A stretch of DNA of 64,000 bases. It comes from Labrenzia sp. CE80. GTDB taxonomy: Bacteria > Pseudomonadota > Alphaproteobacteria > Rhizobiales > Stappiaceae. Positions within the stretch are counted from its first letter, which is position 1; every line of letters begins with the position of its first letter. This document shows, in pieces, positions 45,830 to 53,607 of the stretch. Below the pieces are notes generated by a model. It did no database searches. It had not been told where the DNA came from and worked only from the letters and a program-made list of their open reading frames with translations. The DNA lies in NCBI RefSeq assembly GCF_009650605.1, contig NZ_WAJT01000001.1, positions 620,001-684,000 of the forward strand, read 5' to 3'. The position numbers were made by a program, and so were the translations under genes.

Positions 45830-46642
45830 TCAGGAAACCCCTAGAAAAGGGTATGGGCCTTCGAAGTCGCCGGCCGGAAGCCAGTGGCTCAGGAAGCGAT
45901 CTTCGCGCCACTCGTGGAGCATGAAGGCGCCGGGTTCCATTGTCAGGCTGTTGTCAGCATTTTCACGTTGATCCAGAGTGACCGCGTGAGATGTCCCCGG
46001 GCAAACTTGGCAAATATGACTGGCGAAAGTCCCTACAATCGAGCGATGGAGATGACCGCACGCGAGGCGGATCTCCCCGCGGTAGCCCGAGATTACCTGT
46101 CTGAAAGCTTCGGTCTCGCGAAGGTTCTGCGCGTCCATGGGCGCAATGCCGACCTCAAATGGCGGGTGATGAAACCCAATCAGGACCGGTTGGCCGTTCA
46201 AGTGATCAAGGTGGGTGGAGACGAATGAAATGGTCTCGTCTGTCAGAGCGCCGTGAGCCTTGCCTTCGACAAGACTGTCGAGTCCCAGAACCGAGAATTG
46301 CTCCAGGTCCAGGTGCCAGTTCAGGTCACCCGCTCGCGGCATCCAGTCGGTGTCTGAGAACGCGGTGCGCATGGCGTTCCGCTTGTCGTGGTTGCCGGGC
46401 ACAGCCTGATAGGGGACCTTGAGCGGGTCCATGAGCTGTCGAAACAGAGCGTATTCCTCGGCGCTGCCGTGCTCGGTCAAATCACCGGTGACCAGAACGA
46501 GGTCAATCGGTCCGAGTTGATCCACGATCCGGTTGATGGTCGCAACGGTCTTCGCCAGTGCCGTCGATGTATCGACCTGCTCATAGGCGAGCTGGCCCTT
46601 GGGGACGATATGGGTGTCCGTGATCTGAAGAATTTTAGTCAT
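45830..46642 (-). CDS. GpdQ-type metallophosphodiesterase, module 2
   Basis: 270 residues, paralogue of the enzyme at 44915 on the opposite strand. Metal ligands: Asp9 and His11 (ITDTHIV), Asp54 (VTGDLTE), Asn84 and His85 (PGNHDKR), His158-159 (FHHPPFEVGIAPMD), His197 and His199 (CGHLHR). It also lacks a signal peptide. It is the last gene of the second operon, 17 bases behind the ABC ATPase gene. A serine-rich difference from module 1 suggests a different substrate; glycerophosphodiesters are the most likely class. Confidence 0.88.
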   Translation of the reverse strand: MTKILQITDTHIVPKGQLAYEQVDTSTALAKTVATINRIVDQLGPIDLVLVTGDLTEHGSAEEYALFRQLMDPLKVPYQAVPGNHDKRNAMRTAFSDTDWMPRAGDLNWHLDLEQFSVLGLDSLVEGKAHGALTDETISFVSTHLDHLNGQPVLIGFHHPPFEVGIAPMDAQNLRETEAFRQVISGYRGEIRLACGHLHRSIVGTFASHICQVCPGTSHAVTLDQRENADNSLTMEPGAFMLHEWREDRFLSHWLPAGDFEGPYPFLGVS

Positions 46643-46659
46643 GCGATTGGCAACAGCTC

Positions 46660-47679
46660 TTAAACAAGAATGAGGTGGGATGGATCTATCGACAGGCGTA
46701 CCTGTTGGCCGCGCTTTGGCGTTGTGCTGCTTCGCAGATGGGCATAAACGAGGGCACCATCGGCGACGACGCCACGAATTCCGAGCCGGTAGTGACCACC
46801 TGAAAAGGTGATTGTTTCGACGGTTCCGGTCAGCGGGCCTGTGTCATCAACCTTCATGTTTTCAGCGCGGACATAGATCTGCTTGTCGTCCGAAACGCCT
46901 GACACGTCGAGCTTGCCTCCGGGCAGGATGAGGTCATTGCCAACGCGCTGGCCAGTTAGAGGCATGGCGTTTCCAATGAAGCGGGCAACGAAGTCGGAGG
47001 TGGGGGCGTGATAGAGCTCTTCCGGCGTTCCGATCTGCTGCAAGGTTCCCTCTGACATGACGGCGATGCGGTCGGCGATCGCCATGGCTTCCCCCTGGTC
47101 GTGGGTGACGAAAACCGCCGAGATCCTGAACTGGCGCAGCATAGCTGCAAGCTCATCGCGAAGTTGATCGCGTAGTGCAGCGTCCAACGCGGACAAAGGT
47201 TCGTCGAGCAACAGGATGCGCGGACGGGGCGCCATGGCCCGGGCGAGCGCCACGCGCTGCCTTTGGCCACCAGATAGGGCGGTCACGGGCCGCGTCGCTT
47301 GTTCAGTCAGGCGGCAGAGCTCGAGCAATTCGTCTACACGTTTGCCGCGTTCCAACTTGGGAACTTGCCGCACCTTCAGTCCGTAGCCGATGTTTGCGCG
47401 AACCGACATGTTCGGAAAGAGTGCGTAGGATTGGAAAACCATGCCGACGTTGCGACGTTCTACTGCCATCTCCGTGACATCCGCGTCCCCGAACACGAGG
47501 CGGGTGCCGGCGTCAGGTTGTTCCAGCCCGGCGATGATCCGCAGCAACGTGGTCTTGCCGCAACCAGATGGACCGAGCAGGGATAGGATCTCGCCTTGCT
47601 CCACGGTCAGACTGGTGGGTTTCAGTGCGCGCGTCCCGTCGGCAAAGGTCTTTGCCGCGTTTTCGATCCGGGTGGTCAT
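46660..47679 (-). CDS. ABC transporter ATPase, iron/aminoethylphosphonate type
   Basis: 339 residues. Walker A GPSGCGKTT, signature LSGGQRQRVALARAM, Walker B ILLLDEPLSALDA, switch VTHDQGEAMAI, and a C-terminal TOBE domain. It resembles FbpC, PotA and PhnT ATPases. Start at ATG 47679, overlapping the stop of the permease by four bases (ATGA); the frame is open to 47712. It belongs to the operon of binding protein, two permeases, ATPase and phosphodiesterase. Confidence 0.93.
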   Translation of the reverse strand: MTTRIENAAKTFADGTRALKPTSLTVEQGEILSLLGPSGCGKTTLLRIIAGLEQPDAGTRLVFGDADVTEMAVERRNVGMVFQSYALFPNMSVRANIGYGLKVRQVPKLERGKRVDELLELCRLTEQATRPVTALSGGQRQRVALARAMAPRPRILLLDEPLSALDAALRDQLRDELAAMLRQFRISAVFVTHDQGEAMAIADRIAVMSEGTLQQIGTPEELYHAPTSDFVARFIGNAMPLTGQRVGNDLILPGGKLDVSGVSDDKQIYVRAENMKVDDTGPLTGTVETITFSGGHYRLGIRGVVADGALVYAHLRSSTTPKRGQQVRLSIDPSHLILV

Positions 47680-48467
47680 TGGGCGATCCTTTGCGCTCGG
47701 GCAGAGGCCCATTGCATGGCCATGAGCAGAGGGACGATCATCACGAAGAAAATGAGCGTGTAGGCAGAGGCGATTTCGAGACGCATGGAGGCATAGCTGT
47801 CGGCCAGACCGACCGGCAGGGTTTTCAAGTAGGGGGTATGCAGCATCCAGGTGAGGTTGAATTCGCCAATGGAGAGCGTCACCACGGTCAGGGCCCCGGC
47901 CAGAATGCCCGGCATGGCGTTGGGAACAATGATCGTGCGGAACCGGGTGAGGGGCGTCGCGCCGAGGGTGGCGGCGCTTTCCTCAAGGGTTTTGAAGTCC
48001 ATTGCCGCGAGCACAGCCAGGACCGAACGCACCATGAAAGGCAGGGTGTAGAGCACGTGACCGACCAGGATGAAGGCCCATGAGGTTCGAAAGCCCTTCA
48101 TGGTGCCATAGAGCTGCAGTAAGGCCAGGGCGAGTGCGAGACCGGGAACGGCCAGGGGCAGGGAGATGAACTCCTCGAGAGCGCGCGAGATGCGGCCGGG
48201 ATTTCGGGCCAGCGCATAGGCTGCGGGCACACCGATCACGAGCGTTGCGATCAGACAGGTGAAAGCCAGCCAGAGTGATAGGAAGATGCTGTCCGCATAG
48301 AGTTCCCAAACCTGGCCAAGCCATTTCAAGGTGAGGCCGGACGACAGTCCCCTGAAGTAGTTGACCGTCAGGCCCGCAAGGACGGACTGGACCGCGGGGA
48401 CGATGAGGAAGGCAGCAGTCAGCAAAGTGACCCAGAGCTGCAAATGCCAGGTGAGGCGACGCTGCAT
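47676..48467 (-). CDS. ABC transporter permease, module 2 (second)
   Basis: 263 residues with six membrane helices and the EAA loop LEESAATLGATPLTRFRTIIV. Start at ATG 48467 behind AGGAGG at good spacing; the frame is open to 48500. The stop overlaps the ATPase start by four bases. Similar to permeases of iron and 2-aminoethylphosphonate transporters. Confidence 0.93.
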   Translation of the reverse strand: MQRRLTWHLQLWVTLLTAAFLIVPAVQSVLAGLTVNYFRGLSSGLTLKWLGQVWELYADSIFLSLWLAFTCLIATLVIGVPAAYALARNPGRISRALEEFISLPLAVPGLALALALLQLYGTMKGFRTSWAFILVGHVLYTLPFMVRSVLAVLAAMDFKTLEESAATLGATPLTRFRTIIVPNAMPGILAGALTVVTLSIGEFNLTWMLHTPYLKTLPVGLADSYASMRLEIASAYTLIFFVMIVPLLMAMQWASARAQRIAQ

Positions 48468-48468
48468 T

Positions 48469-49272
48469 TTATCCTCCTGCCGGCACGGTCGTGCCTGCAA
48501 GGCTGCGGGCGATGAGCAACAGGCTCCAGGTCACCAGACCCAGAAGAATCGAGAGCGCTGATGCCATGGCGATGTTCGCTGAAAGCGTGAACTCGGTGTA
48601 GATGACCATTGGCAGCACATCGATGTTGGTGGCCAGTGTGAAGGCCGTGCCGAATGCGCCCATCGCGGTGGCAAAGGCGATAGCGCCAGCGGCAACAAGG
48701 GATGGCGCTAGGCCGGGCAAGAGCACGTCGATGACAATGCGCATTGGCGACGCGCCAAGGGTCCGGGCTGCCTCTTCCAGCGCTGGGTCAAGTTTTTCAA
48801 CGGCTGCCATAACGGTCAGAAGAACCCGCGGGATTGAGAAATAGAGATACCCGAGAAAGAGGCCTAGGAGTGAATAGGCAAAGACCACATGCCCGGGCAG
48901 CAGTTGGTTCACCAGTCCTTGCCTGCCGCCCAGAAGGATGATCAGGAAACCGATAACGACGCCTGGAAATGCAAGCGGAAGTGTCAGCACCGACAGGAGC
49001 AGACCCCGGCCGAAGAACCGGTTTCGCGCGAGAAAGAGCCCGGCAGTCGTGGATATGATCAAGGCCACCAGACTGACTGCGAGCGACACGAGTACAGTGT
49101 TCAGCAGGGTTTCCAGATAGCGCGGCGTTTGGAGGATCTGAAGATAGATCTGCCAACCAGCGGGCGATTCCGCAGAGGCCTGAACGAGTCGGATCAACGG
49201 TAGCGCAAGAAACGCAAGCGTGAAGATCGCCAGGGGAACAAGGCAAGCGGCCACAAAGAGACGAAGGGGCAT
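48469..49272 (-). CDS. ABC transporter permease, module 2 (first)
   Basis: 267 residues, six membrane helices, EAA loop LEEAARTLGASPMRIVIDVLL. It follows the binding-protein gene by 62 bases on the same strand, and the second permease starts one base after its stop region. Same transporter class as the partner. Confidence 0.93.
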   Translation of the reverse strand: MPLRLFVAACLVPLAIFTLAFLALPLIRLVQASAESPAGWQIYLQILQTPRYLETLLNTVLVSLAVSLVALIISTTAGLFLARNRFFGRGLLLSVLTLPLAFPGVVIGFLIILLGGRQGLVNQLLPGHVVFAYSLLGLFLGYLYFSIPRVLLTVMAAVEKLDPALEEAARTLGASPMRIVIDVLLPGLAPSLVAAGAIAFATAMGAFGTAFTLATNIDVLPMVIYTEFTLSANIAMASALSILLGLVTWSLLLIARSLAGTTVPAGG

Positions 49273-49334
49273 GTTTGGACTATCCGAAGATGGCCAGCCG
49301 GCGCGAGAATGCGCCGACCAGCCGGGTCACGAAG

Positions 49335-50330
49335 TTACTTGACTTCGTTCAGGTAACGCTCGCCAAAGCCAGCTTGGGCGCGTTCCATATGGGCGTAATC
49401 TACCGCAACTGCGCGGGCATAATCGCTGGCCGGGAGGAACTTCTCGGCGACAGCGGCCGGCAGTTCAACCGGGCGGGACGGCTGCAGGTAAGCGTTGGTC
49501 CAGATGGCCTGGCCTTCGTCGGACAGGATGAAGTCCAGGACTTTCTTGCCGGTTTCCTCATGTGGCGCGCCCTTGACGAGGCTCATCACGTAAGGAACGC
49601 GAACGGAGCCTTCGCACGGCAGAACGAATTCGAAGTTGCCGTCTTCCTCGTATTTGCCGCGGTAAGCGTTGAAGTCATAGTCGAAGAGGATCGGAATTTC
49701 GCCGGACACGACTCGGGCGTAGGAGGTCTGCTTGGGAACGATCGGGTCGTTCTTGGCCAGGTCCTTGAAGTAGGTGATCGCCGGGTCGAAGTTTTCCAAG
49801 TCGCCGCCGAATGCAAGGTTGGCGGCAACTGCGCCAGCGTAGCCGACGAATGCGGAAGACGGATCGAGATAGCCAACCATGCCACGGTATTCTGGCTTTT
49901 TCAGATCGGCAAAGCACTGGGGAACCGGTGCGCCGGCGAGAGCGTCGACGTTTACGAAAAAACCGAGCGTACCGTAGTGAACGGCAAACCACTTGCCTTC
50001 AGGATCCTTCAGACCCGCAGGAATTTCATCGAAGCCAGTTGGCTTGTAGGCGGTAACGATGCCTTCATTGCCAGCCTTGATGCCAGTCGTGACGCCGTAG
50101 TAAGCGACGTCTGCAACCGGTGCGTCCTTTTCGGCAAGAAGCTGGCTCATGGTCTGGCCGGAGTTCTTGTTGTCATGGGGTAGCTTGATGCCAAGCTTGT
50201 CGTCGATGGCTTCCAATATGGAGGCCCAATCAGCCCACTGTGGAGGGCAGTTGTAGCAAACTGCATCTTCAGCCTGTGCAGGCAGCACGGCGGCCATTGT
50301 CATCGCCATAGCGAAAAGTGTACGTTTCAT
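49335..50330 (-). CDS. ABC transporter periplasmic binding protein, module 2
   Basis: 331 residues, signal peptide TLFAMAMTMAAVLPAQA cut before EDAVCY. It belongs to the family 1 binding proteins of the iron, thiamine and aminoethylphosphonate group (EGKWFAVHYGTLGFFVNVDA, YLDPSSAFVGYAGAV). The mature N-terminus carries AVCYNCPP, two cysteines three apart, which is unusual and may be a disulphide or metal site. CAGGAGAA precedes the ATG at 50330. It lies downstream of the LacI gene in one operon and its operon ends with a phosphodiesterase, so an organophosphate ligand is plausible. Confidence 0.93.
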   Translation of the reverse strand: MKRTLFAMAMTMAAVLPAQAEDAVCYNCPPQWADWASILEAIDDKLGIKLPHDNKNSGQTMSQLLAEKDAPVADVAYYGVTTGIKAGNEGIVTAYKPTGFDEIPAGLKDPEGKWFAVHYGTLGFFVNVDALAGAPVPQCFADLKKPEYRGMVGYLDPSSAFVGYAGAVAANLAFGGDLENFDPAITYFKDLAKNDPIVPKQTSYARVVSGEIPILFDYDFNAYRGKYEEDGNFEFVLPCEGSVRVPYVMSLVKGAPHEETGKKVLDFILSDEGQAIWTNAYLQPSRPVELPAAVAEKFLPASDYARAVAVDYAHMERAQAGFGERYLNEVK

Positions 50331-50369
50331 GTTGGTGTTCTCCTGAAGCAACTCATCAAGTTCTCGGGG

Positions 50370-51434
50370 TTACGCTGTAGATGACAGAGAAGTTGCCGCT
50401 TCTCTGTCATCCATTCTTCCAGCTGGGGGCGGCCCGAGAGTGCCGCCTGGCCGGAAACGGAAAGTCTGGGCCGGATCTGGTTGCGTCGGCTTTTCATCGC
50501 CTGAAATTTCAGCCAGCACGGTCTGCACGGCACCGCGCCCCATGGTGCGGGGATCGGTCTCTATGGTCGCGAGATTGGGATCGACGATCAGGCCGGTGGA
50601 AATGCCGTCGAAGCCAATCAGCGACAGGTCGTTGGGGATGCGAAGGCCCAGGTCGCGAGCGGCCTTCATGGCGGCAAGCGCCAGAAAATCATTTGAAGCG
50701 AAAATTCCGGTCAGGAACCGGTGCTCGCTCAAAAGGGCGCCAAGCAACTCAAGCAGATTGCCGTCCTGTTCCTCGATTTCCAGTAGGGCGGGCGTTGGCA
50801 ACCCTAGGTCACGGCAGGCTTTTACATAGCCCTGATGACGCTCGCGAGACCGGTCTGAACGATTGAACCGAAGAGCCAGGAAGCCGGTGTTGCGATGACC
50901 TTCGCGGGCGAAGGCTTGTGCGACGCGCGCTGCAGCGGCACCGTTGTCCACTGCCCAGGTCGGCAGGCCCATGACTTGACGATTGTAAACGAGGCTGCAT
51001 GGCAGGCCGTTTGACCTCAGGAGATCCAGGCCCTGGCTGTTTCCTGCGCTGTTCACGGTCGCAATCAGTCCGTCGACACGCTTTGCAAGCAAGGTCCTGA
51101 TCGCGCCCGTTTCCAACTCGTCATCATACTCAGAGCAAGCCAGGATCAGCTGGTAGCCGGCAGCGTTGGCTTCCTGCTGGGCTGCCTGAACAACATCGGC
51201 GAACACGGGGTTCGCGAGCGAAGGCACAACGCAGCCGATGGTCTTGGTCGAACTTGACTGCAAGGAGCGACCAAGGGCATTGAATTCGAAGCCAAGGTCA
51301 TTTGCCGCTGCCAGGACCTTTTCCCGCGTGTCCGCACTGGCCGGTCCTTTCTGGTTCAGCACACGGCTGACCGTTGCAATGCCGCATCCGGCCCGGTCGG
51401 CAACGTCCTTGATTGTGGGCGGGCGAGGTTTCAA
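50370..51434 (-). CDS. LacI family transcriptional regulator
   Basis: 354 residues. The N-terminal helix-turn-helix TIKDVADRAGCGIATVSRVL and hinge are clear; the C-terminal half is the periplasmic-binding-protein-like effector domain. It lies directly upstream of the module 2 binding-protein gene (40 bases, same strand), so it probably heads the same operon. A perfect 16-base palindromic operator lies 23 bases before its start, which implies autoregulation and control of the whole operon. Confidence 0.93.
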   Translation of the reverse strand: MKPRPPTIKDVADRAGCGIATVSRVLNQKGPASADTREKVLAAANDLGFEFNALGRSLQSSSTKTIGCVVPSLANPVFADVVQAAQQEANAAGYQLILACSEYDDELETGAIRTLLAKRVDGLIATVNSAGNSQGLDLLRSNGLPCSLVYNRQVMGLPTWAVDNGAAAARVAQAFAREGHRNTGFLALRFNRSDRSRERHQGYVKACRDLGLPTPALLEIEEQDGNLLELLGALLSEHRFLTGIFASNDFLALAAMKAARDLGLRIPNDLSLIGFDGISTGLIVDPNLATIETDPRTMGRGAVQTVLAEISGDEKPTQPDPAQTFRFRPGGTLGPPPAGRMDDREAATSLSSTA

Positions 51435-51456
51435 GACAGGCAGCTTTCAAAGGTCT

Positions 51457-51472
51457 CTGGAAACGTTTCCAG
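51457..51472. promoter_or_regulatory. LacI-type operator
   Basis: CTGGAAACGTTTCCAG is a perfect 16-base palindrome with the central CG and flanking AAACGTTT pattern typical of LacI-family operators. It sits 23 bases upstream of the lacI-type gene. Confidence 0.8.
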
Positions 51473-51554
51473 TCACACCTACACTGGCCGAATGTCACTT
51501 TGATGAAAGTGGGTTTCGAAGCTGTAATCTGCTGCTGTCAGTCGCGAAGACGTT

Positions 51555-52307
51555 CTATGTGTCCGCGAGAATGTCCTTCAACGATCCATCCTGTTGCGGT
51601 CGTTCTGTCAGGTCGAGACCTGAATGAAGGTCGATGATGTGGCTCTTCTGAATCTCTTCGGCGGCAGTCGCGTTACGCTCGGCAAATGCCTTCATCAGCG
51701 CATGGTGCGAATGGCTTTCGCAGGCAGTATCCGGGCGTTTCCAGTAAAGCGCAATGATCAGCGACGATCTGGAAATCAGCGAGCGAACCATGTTGGCCAG
51801 TATCTGATGATCTGAAATGTCGGCAATGGCGGTATGGAACAGACCTGAAAGCGAGAGGGCCTTGCCCATGTCGCCTGCCGCAACGGCTTCATGCTCTGCA
51901 TCGATATGAGCCTGGAGGCCGCGAAGATCGGCTTCGCTCGCAGTTGTTGCCGCCATACGGGCGATGCGCGGTTCGATTAATGCGCGGGCCTCGAACACTT
52001 CATGCGCTTCACGGATGGAAGGCCTGGCAACAAATGCGCCGCGATTCTTCTCTATGCTCACCATTCCAGAATGGGCCAGGGCCTGAAGGGCTGCGCGTAC
52101 GACCGTTCGGCTTGCGCCATAAATCTCGCCAACTTCATCTTCAGACAACTTCACGCCAGGCGCCAGCCGATGCTCGAGGATCGCCGTGTGAAGCTTCAGG
52201 CAGATGTCCAAGGTTCTTCCCTCGGGGAGAGGGAAGATGCCGTGCAGCCCTTCGGCTGATAGGTGCTTGGGATCGCGAAGTGGTTGGGTCATGGGACGTG
52301 GTTGCAT
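51555..52307 (-). CDS. GntR family (FCD) transcriptional regulator
   Basis: 250 residues. Winged helix-turn-helix (LSEDEVGEIYGASRTVVRAAL) followed by an FCD effector domain of the FadR type (RALIEPRIARMAATTASEAD, then the metal and ligand helices with HTAIAD and HSHHALMKAF). It is divergent from the third ABC operon and probably represses it. Two near-palindromic GTATAC-type sites lie in between. Confidence 0.92.
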   Translation of the reverse strand: MQPRPMTQPLRDPKHLSAEGLHGIFPLPEGRTLDICLKLHTAILEHRLAPGVKLSEDEVGEIYGASRTVVRAALQALAHSGMVSIEKNRGAFVARPSIREAHEVFEARALIEPRIARMAATTASEADLRGLQAHIDAEHEAVAAGDMGKALSLSGLFHTAIADISDHQILANMVRSLISRSSLIIALYWKRPDTACESHSHHALMKAFAERNATAAEEIQKSHIIDLHSGLDLTERPQQDGSLKDILADT

Positions 52308-52362
52308 GAAGTGTTGTTCATGGACCTCAGCATAATCCGATCAAACATGCACGCAATCTCTA

Positions 52363-52396
52363 ATCGTATACAATTATTGTCTAATTCGTATTCGAT
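52363..52396. promoter_or_regulatory. Operator candidates for the GntR regulator
   Basis: ATCGTATACAAT (52363-52374) is a near-palindrome around GTATAC, a core seen in FCD-type GntR operators. ATTCGTATTCGAT at 52384-52396 is a looser copy. They lie between the divergent gntR gene and the ABC operon. Confidence 0.5.
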
Positions 52397-52549
52397 AAGA
52401 CTATTAATTGTGCACTTGGGACTTGGGCGGAGTTCCCGGATATCGCTGGATGGGTGTTGAAATGGCTGGTTTCGGCCAAAGATTAGAGTTGGCATAGCGG
52501 TTGCAATCTAGCAGGGCGTTGACTGTCCGGCACCCGAGAGCCCTACATT

Positions 52550-53542
52550 ATGCCAAAGACCCTGAACCTTGAACTTGTAGCCACCACAAAGCGGTACGGC
52601 GAAACGACCGCCGTCGACGCCATCAATCACAAGTTCCAGGCGGGAACCTACTCCTGTCTTCTTGGCCCCTCCGGGTGCGGGAAGTCCTCGACCTTGCGGA
52701 TGATTGCTGGCCATGAACATGTCAGCGAGGGCGACATCCTTCTGGGTGATGCCAACATCACCGATTTGCCTCCCGCCGGACGCGGCACAGCCATGATGTT
52801 CCAGAACTATGCGCTGTTCCCACATATCAGTGTTGCCGACAATGTGGCCTTCTCCCAGAAGATGAAGGGTGTCGAGCGATCGGTCCGCTTGAAGCGGGCG
52901 ATGGAGCTACTCGATCTGGTCGACATGAGGGCCTATGCCGACCGACTGCCAGATCAGTTGTCAGGCGGTCAGCAGCAGCGTGTCGCGCTTGCGCGCGCCC
53001 TTATCACGGAACCGTCCGTCCTTCTGCTCGATGAGCCGCTTTCGGCGCTCGATCCCTTTTTGCGGATCAAGATGCGACTGGAGTTGAAGCGCCTTCAACG
53101 CGAGCTTGGCATCTCGTTCATCCATGTGACCCACTCCCAGGACGAAGCTCTGGCCCTTGCCGACGATATCATCGTCATGAATGGCGGCGAGATCGAGCAG
53201 GCCGGATCGCCACGCGATGTGTTCAACGCGCCTCGGACCGAATTCGTCGCCAAGTTCATTGGCGGACACAATGTTCTGCAGGTTGGTGGGGCATCGGTCG
53301 CAGTGAGGGCTGACAAGCTCAATGTGGCCCGGACGGCGGGAGAGGGCGAGGCCATTCTCAGTGCCGCAGTCAAGGACGTGGAATACCTCGGCTCGACTGT
53401 CAATCTCGCTCTGGACGCCGGCAGTGCCGGCGATCTGACGGCATCGTTGCCGGACGCAGCCTTTTTTGCAGATCCGATTGAAATCGGCACCACCGTTTTT
53501 CTCGGTTGGAGGCGGGAGGATGCGCATGCTTTGGCAGCGTGA
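52550..53542 (+). CDS. ABC transporter ATPase (PotA-like), module 3
   Basis: 330 residues. Walker A GPSGCGKSS, signature LSGGQQQRVALARAL, Walker B VLLLDEPLSALDP, switch VTHSQDEALAL, short TOBE-like C-terminus. The class is that of spermidine/putrescine and related importers. The gene starts the operon that ends with a hydantoin-type racemase. The ribosome site is weak (GAGAG). Confidence 0.93.
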   Translation: MPKTLNLELVATTKRYGETTAVDAINHKFQAGTYSCLLGPSGCGKSSTLRMIAGHEHVSEGDILLGDANITDLPPAGRGTAMMFQNYALFPHISVADNVAFSQKMKGVERSVRLKRAMELLDLVDMRAYADRLPDQLSGGQQQRVALARALITEPSVLLLDEPLSALDPFLRIKMRLELKRLQRELGISFIHVTHSQDEALALADDIIVMNGGEIEQAGSPRDVFNAPRTEFVAKFIGGHNVLQVGGASVAVRADKLNVARTAGEGEAILSAAVKDVEYLGSTVNLALDAGSAGDLTASLPDAAFFADPIEIGTTVFLGWRREDAHALAA

Positions 53543-53607
53543 GCTGCCGGAAACGCTGGCTTGGGACGCCGGCACAAAAACCTAACAGGGGAATTGGAGA
53601 AGACGTT

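Noticed and set aside
49275..50183. 302-codon frame on the plus strand opposite the module 2 binding protein
   Set aside because: Shadow of a gene with a signal peptide and clear family match.
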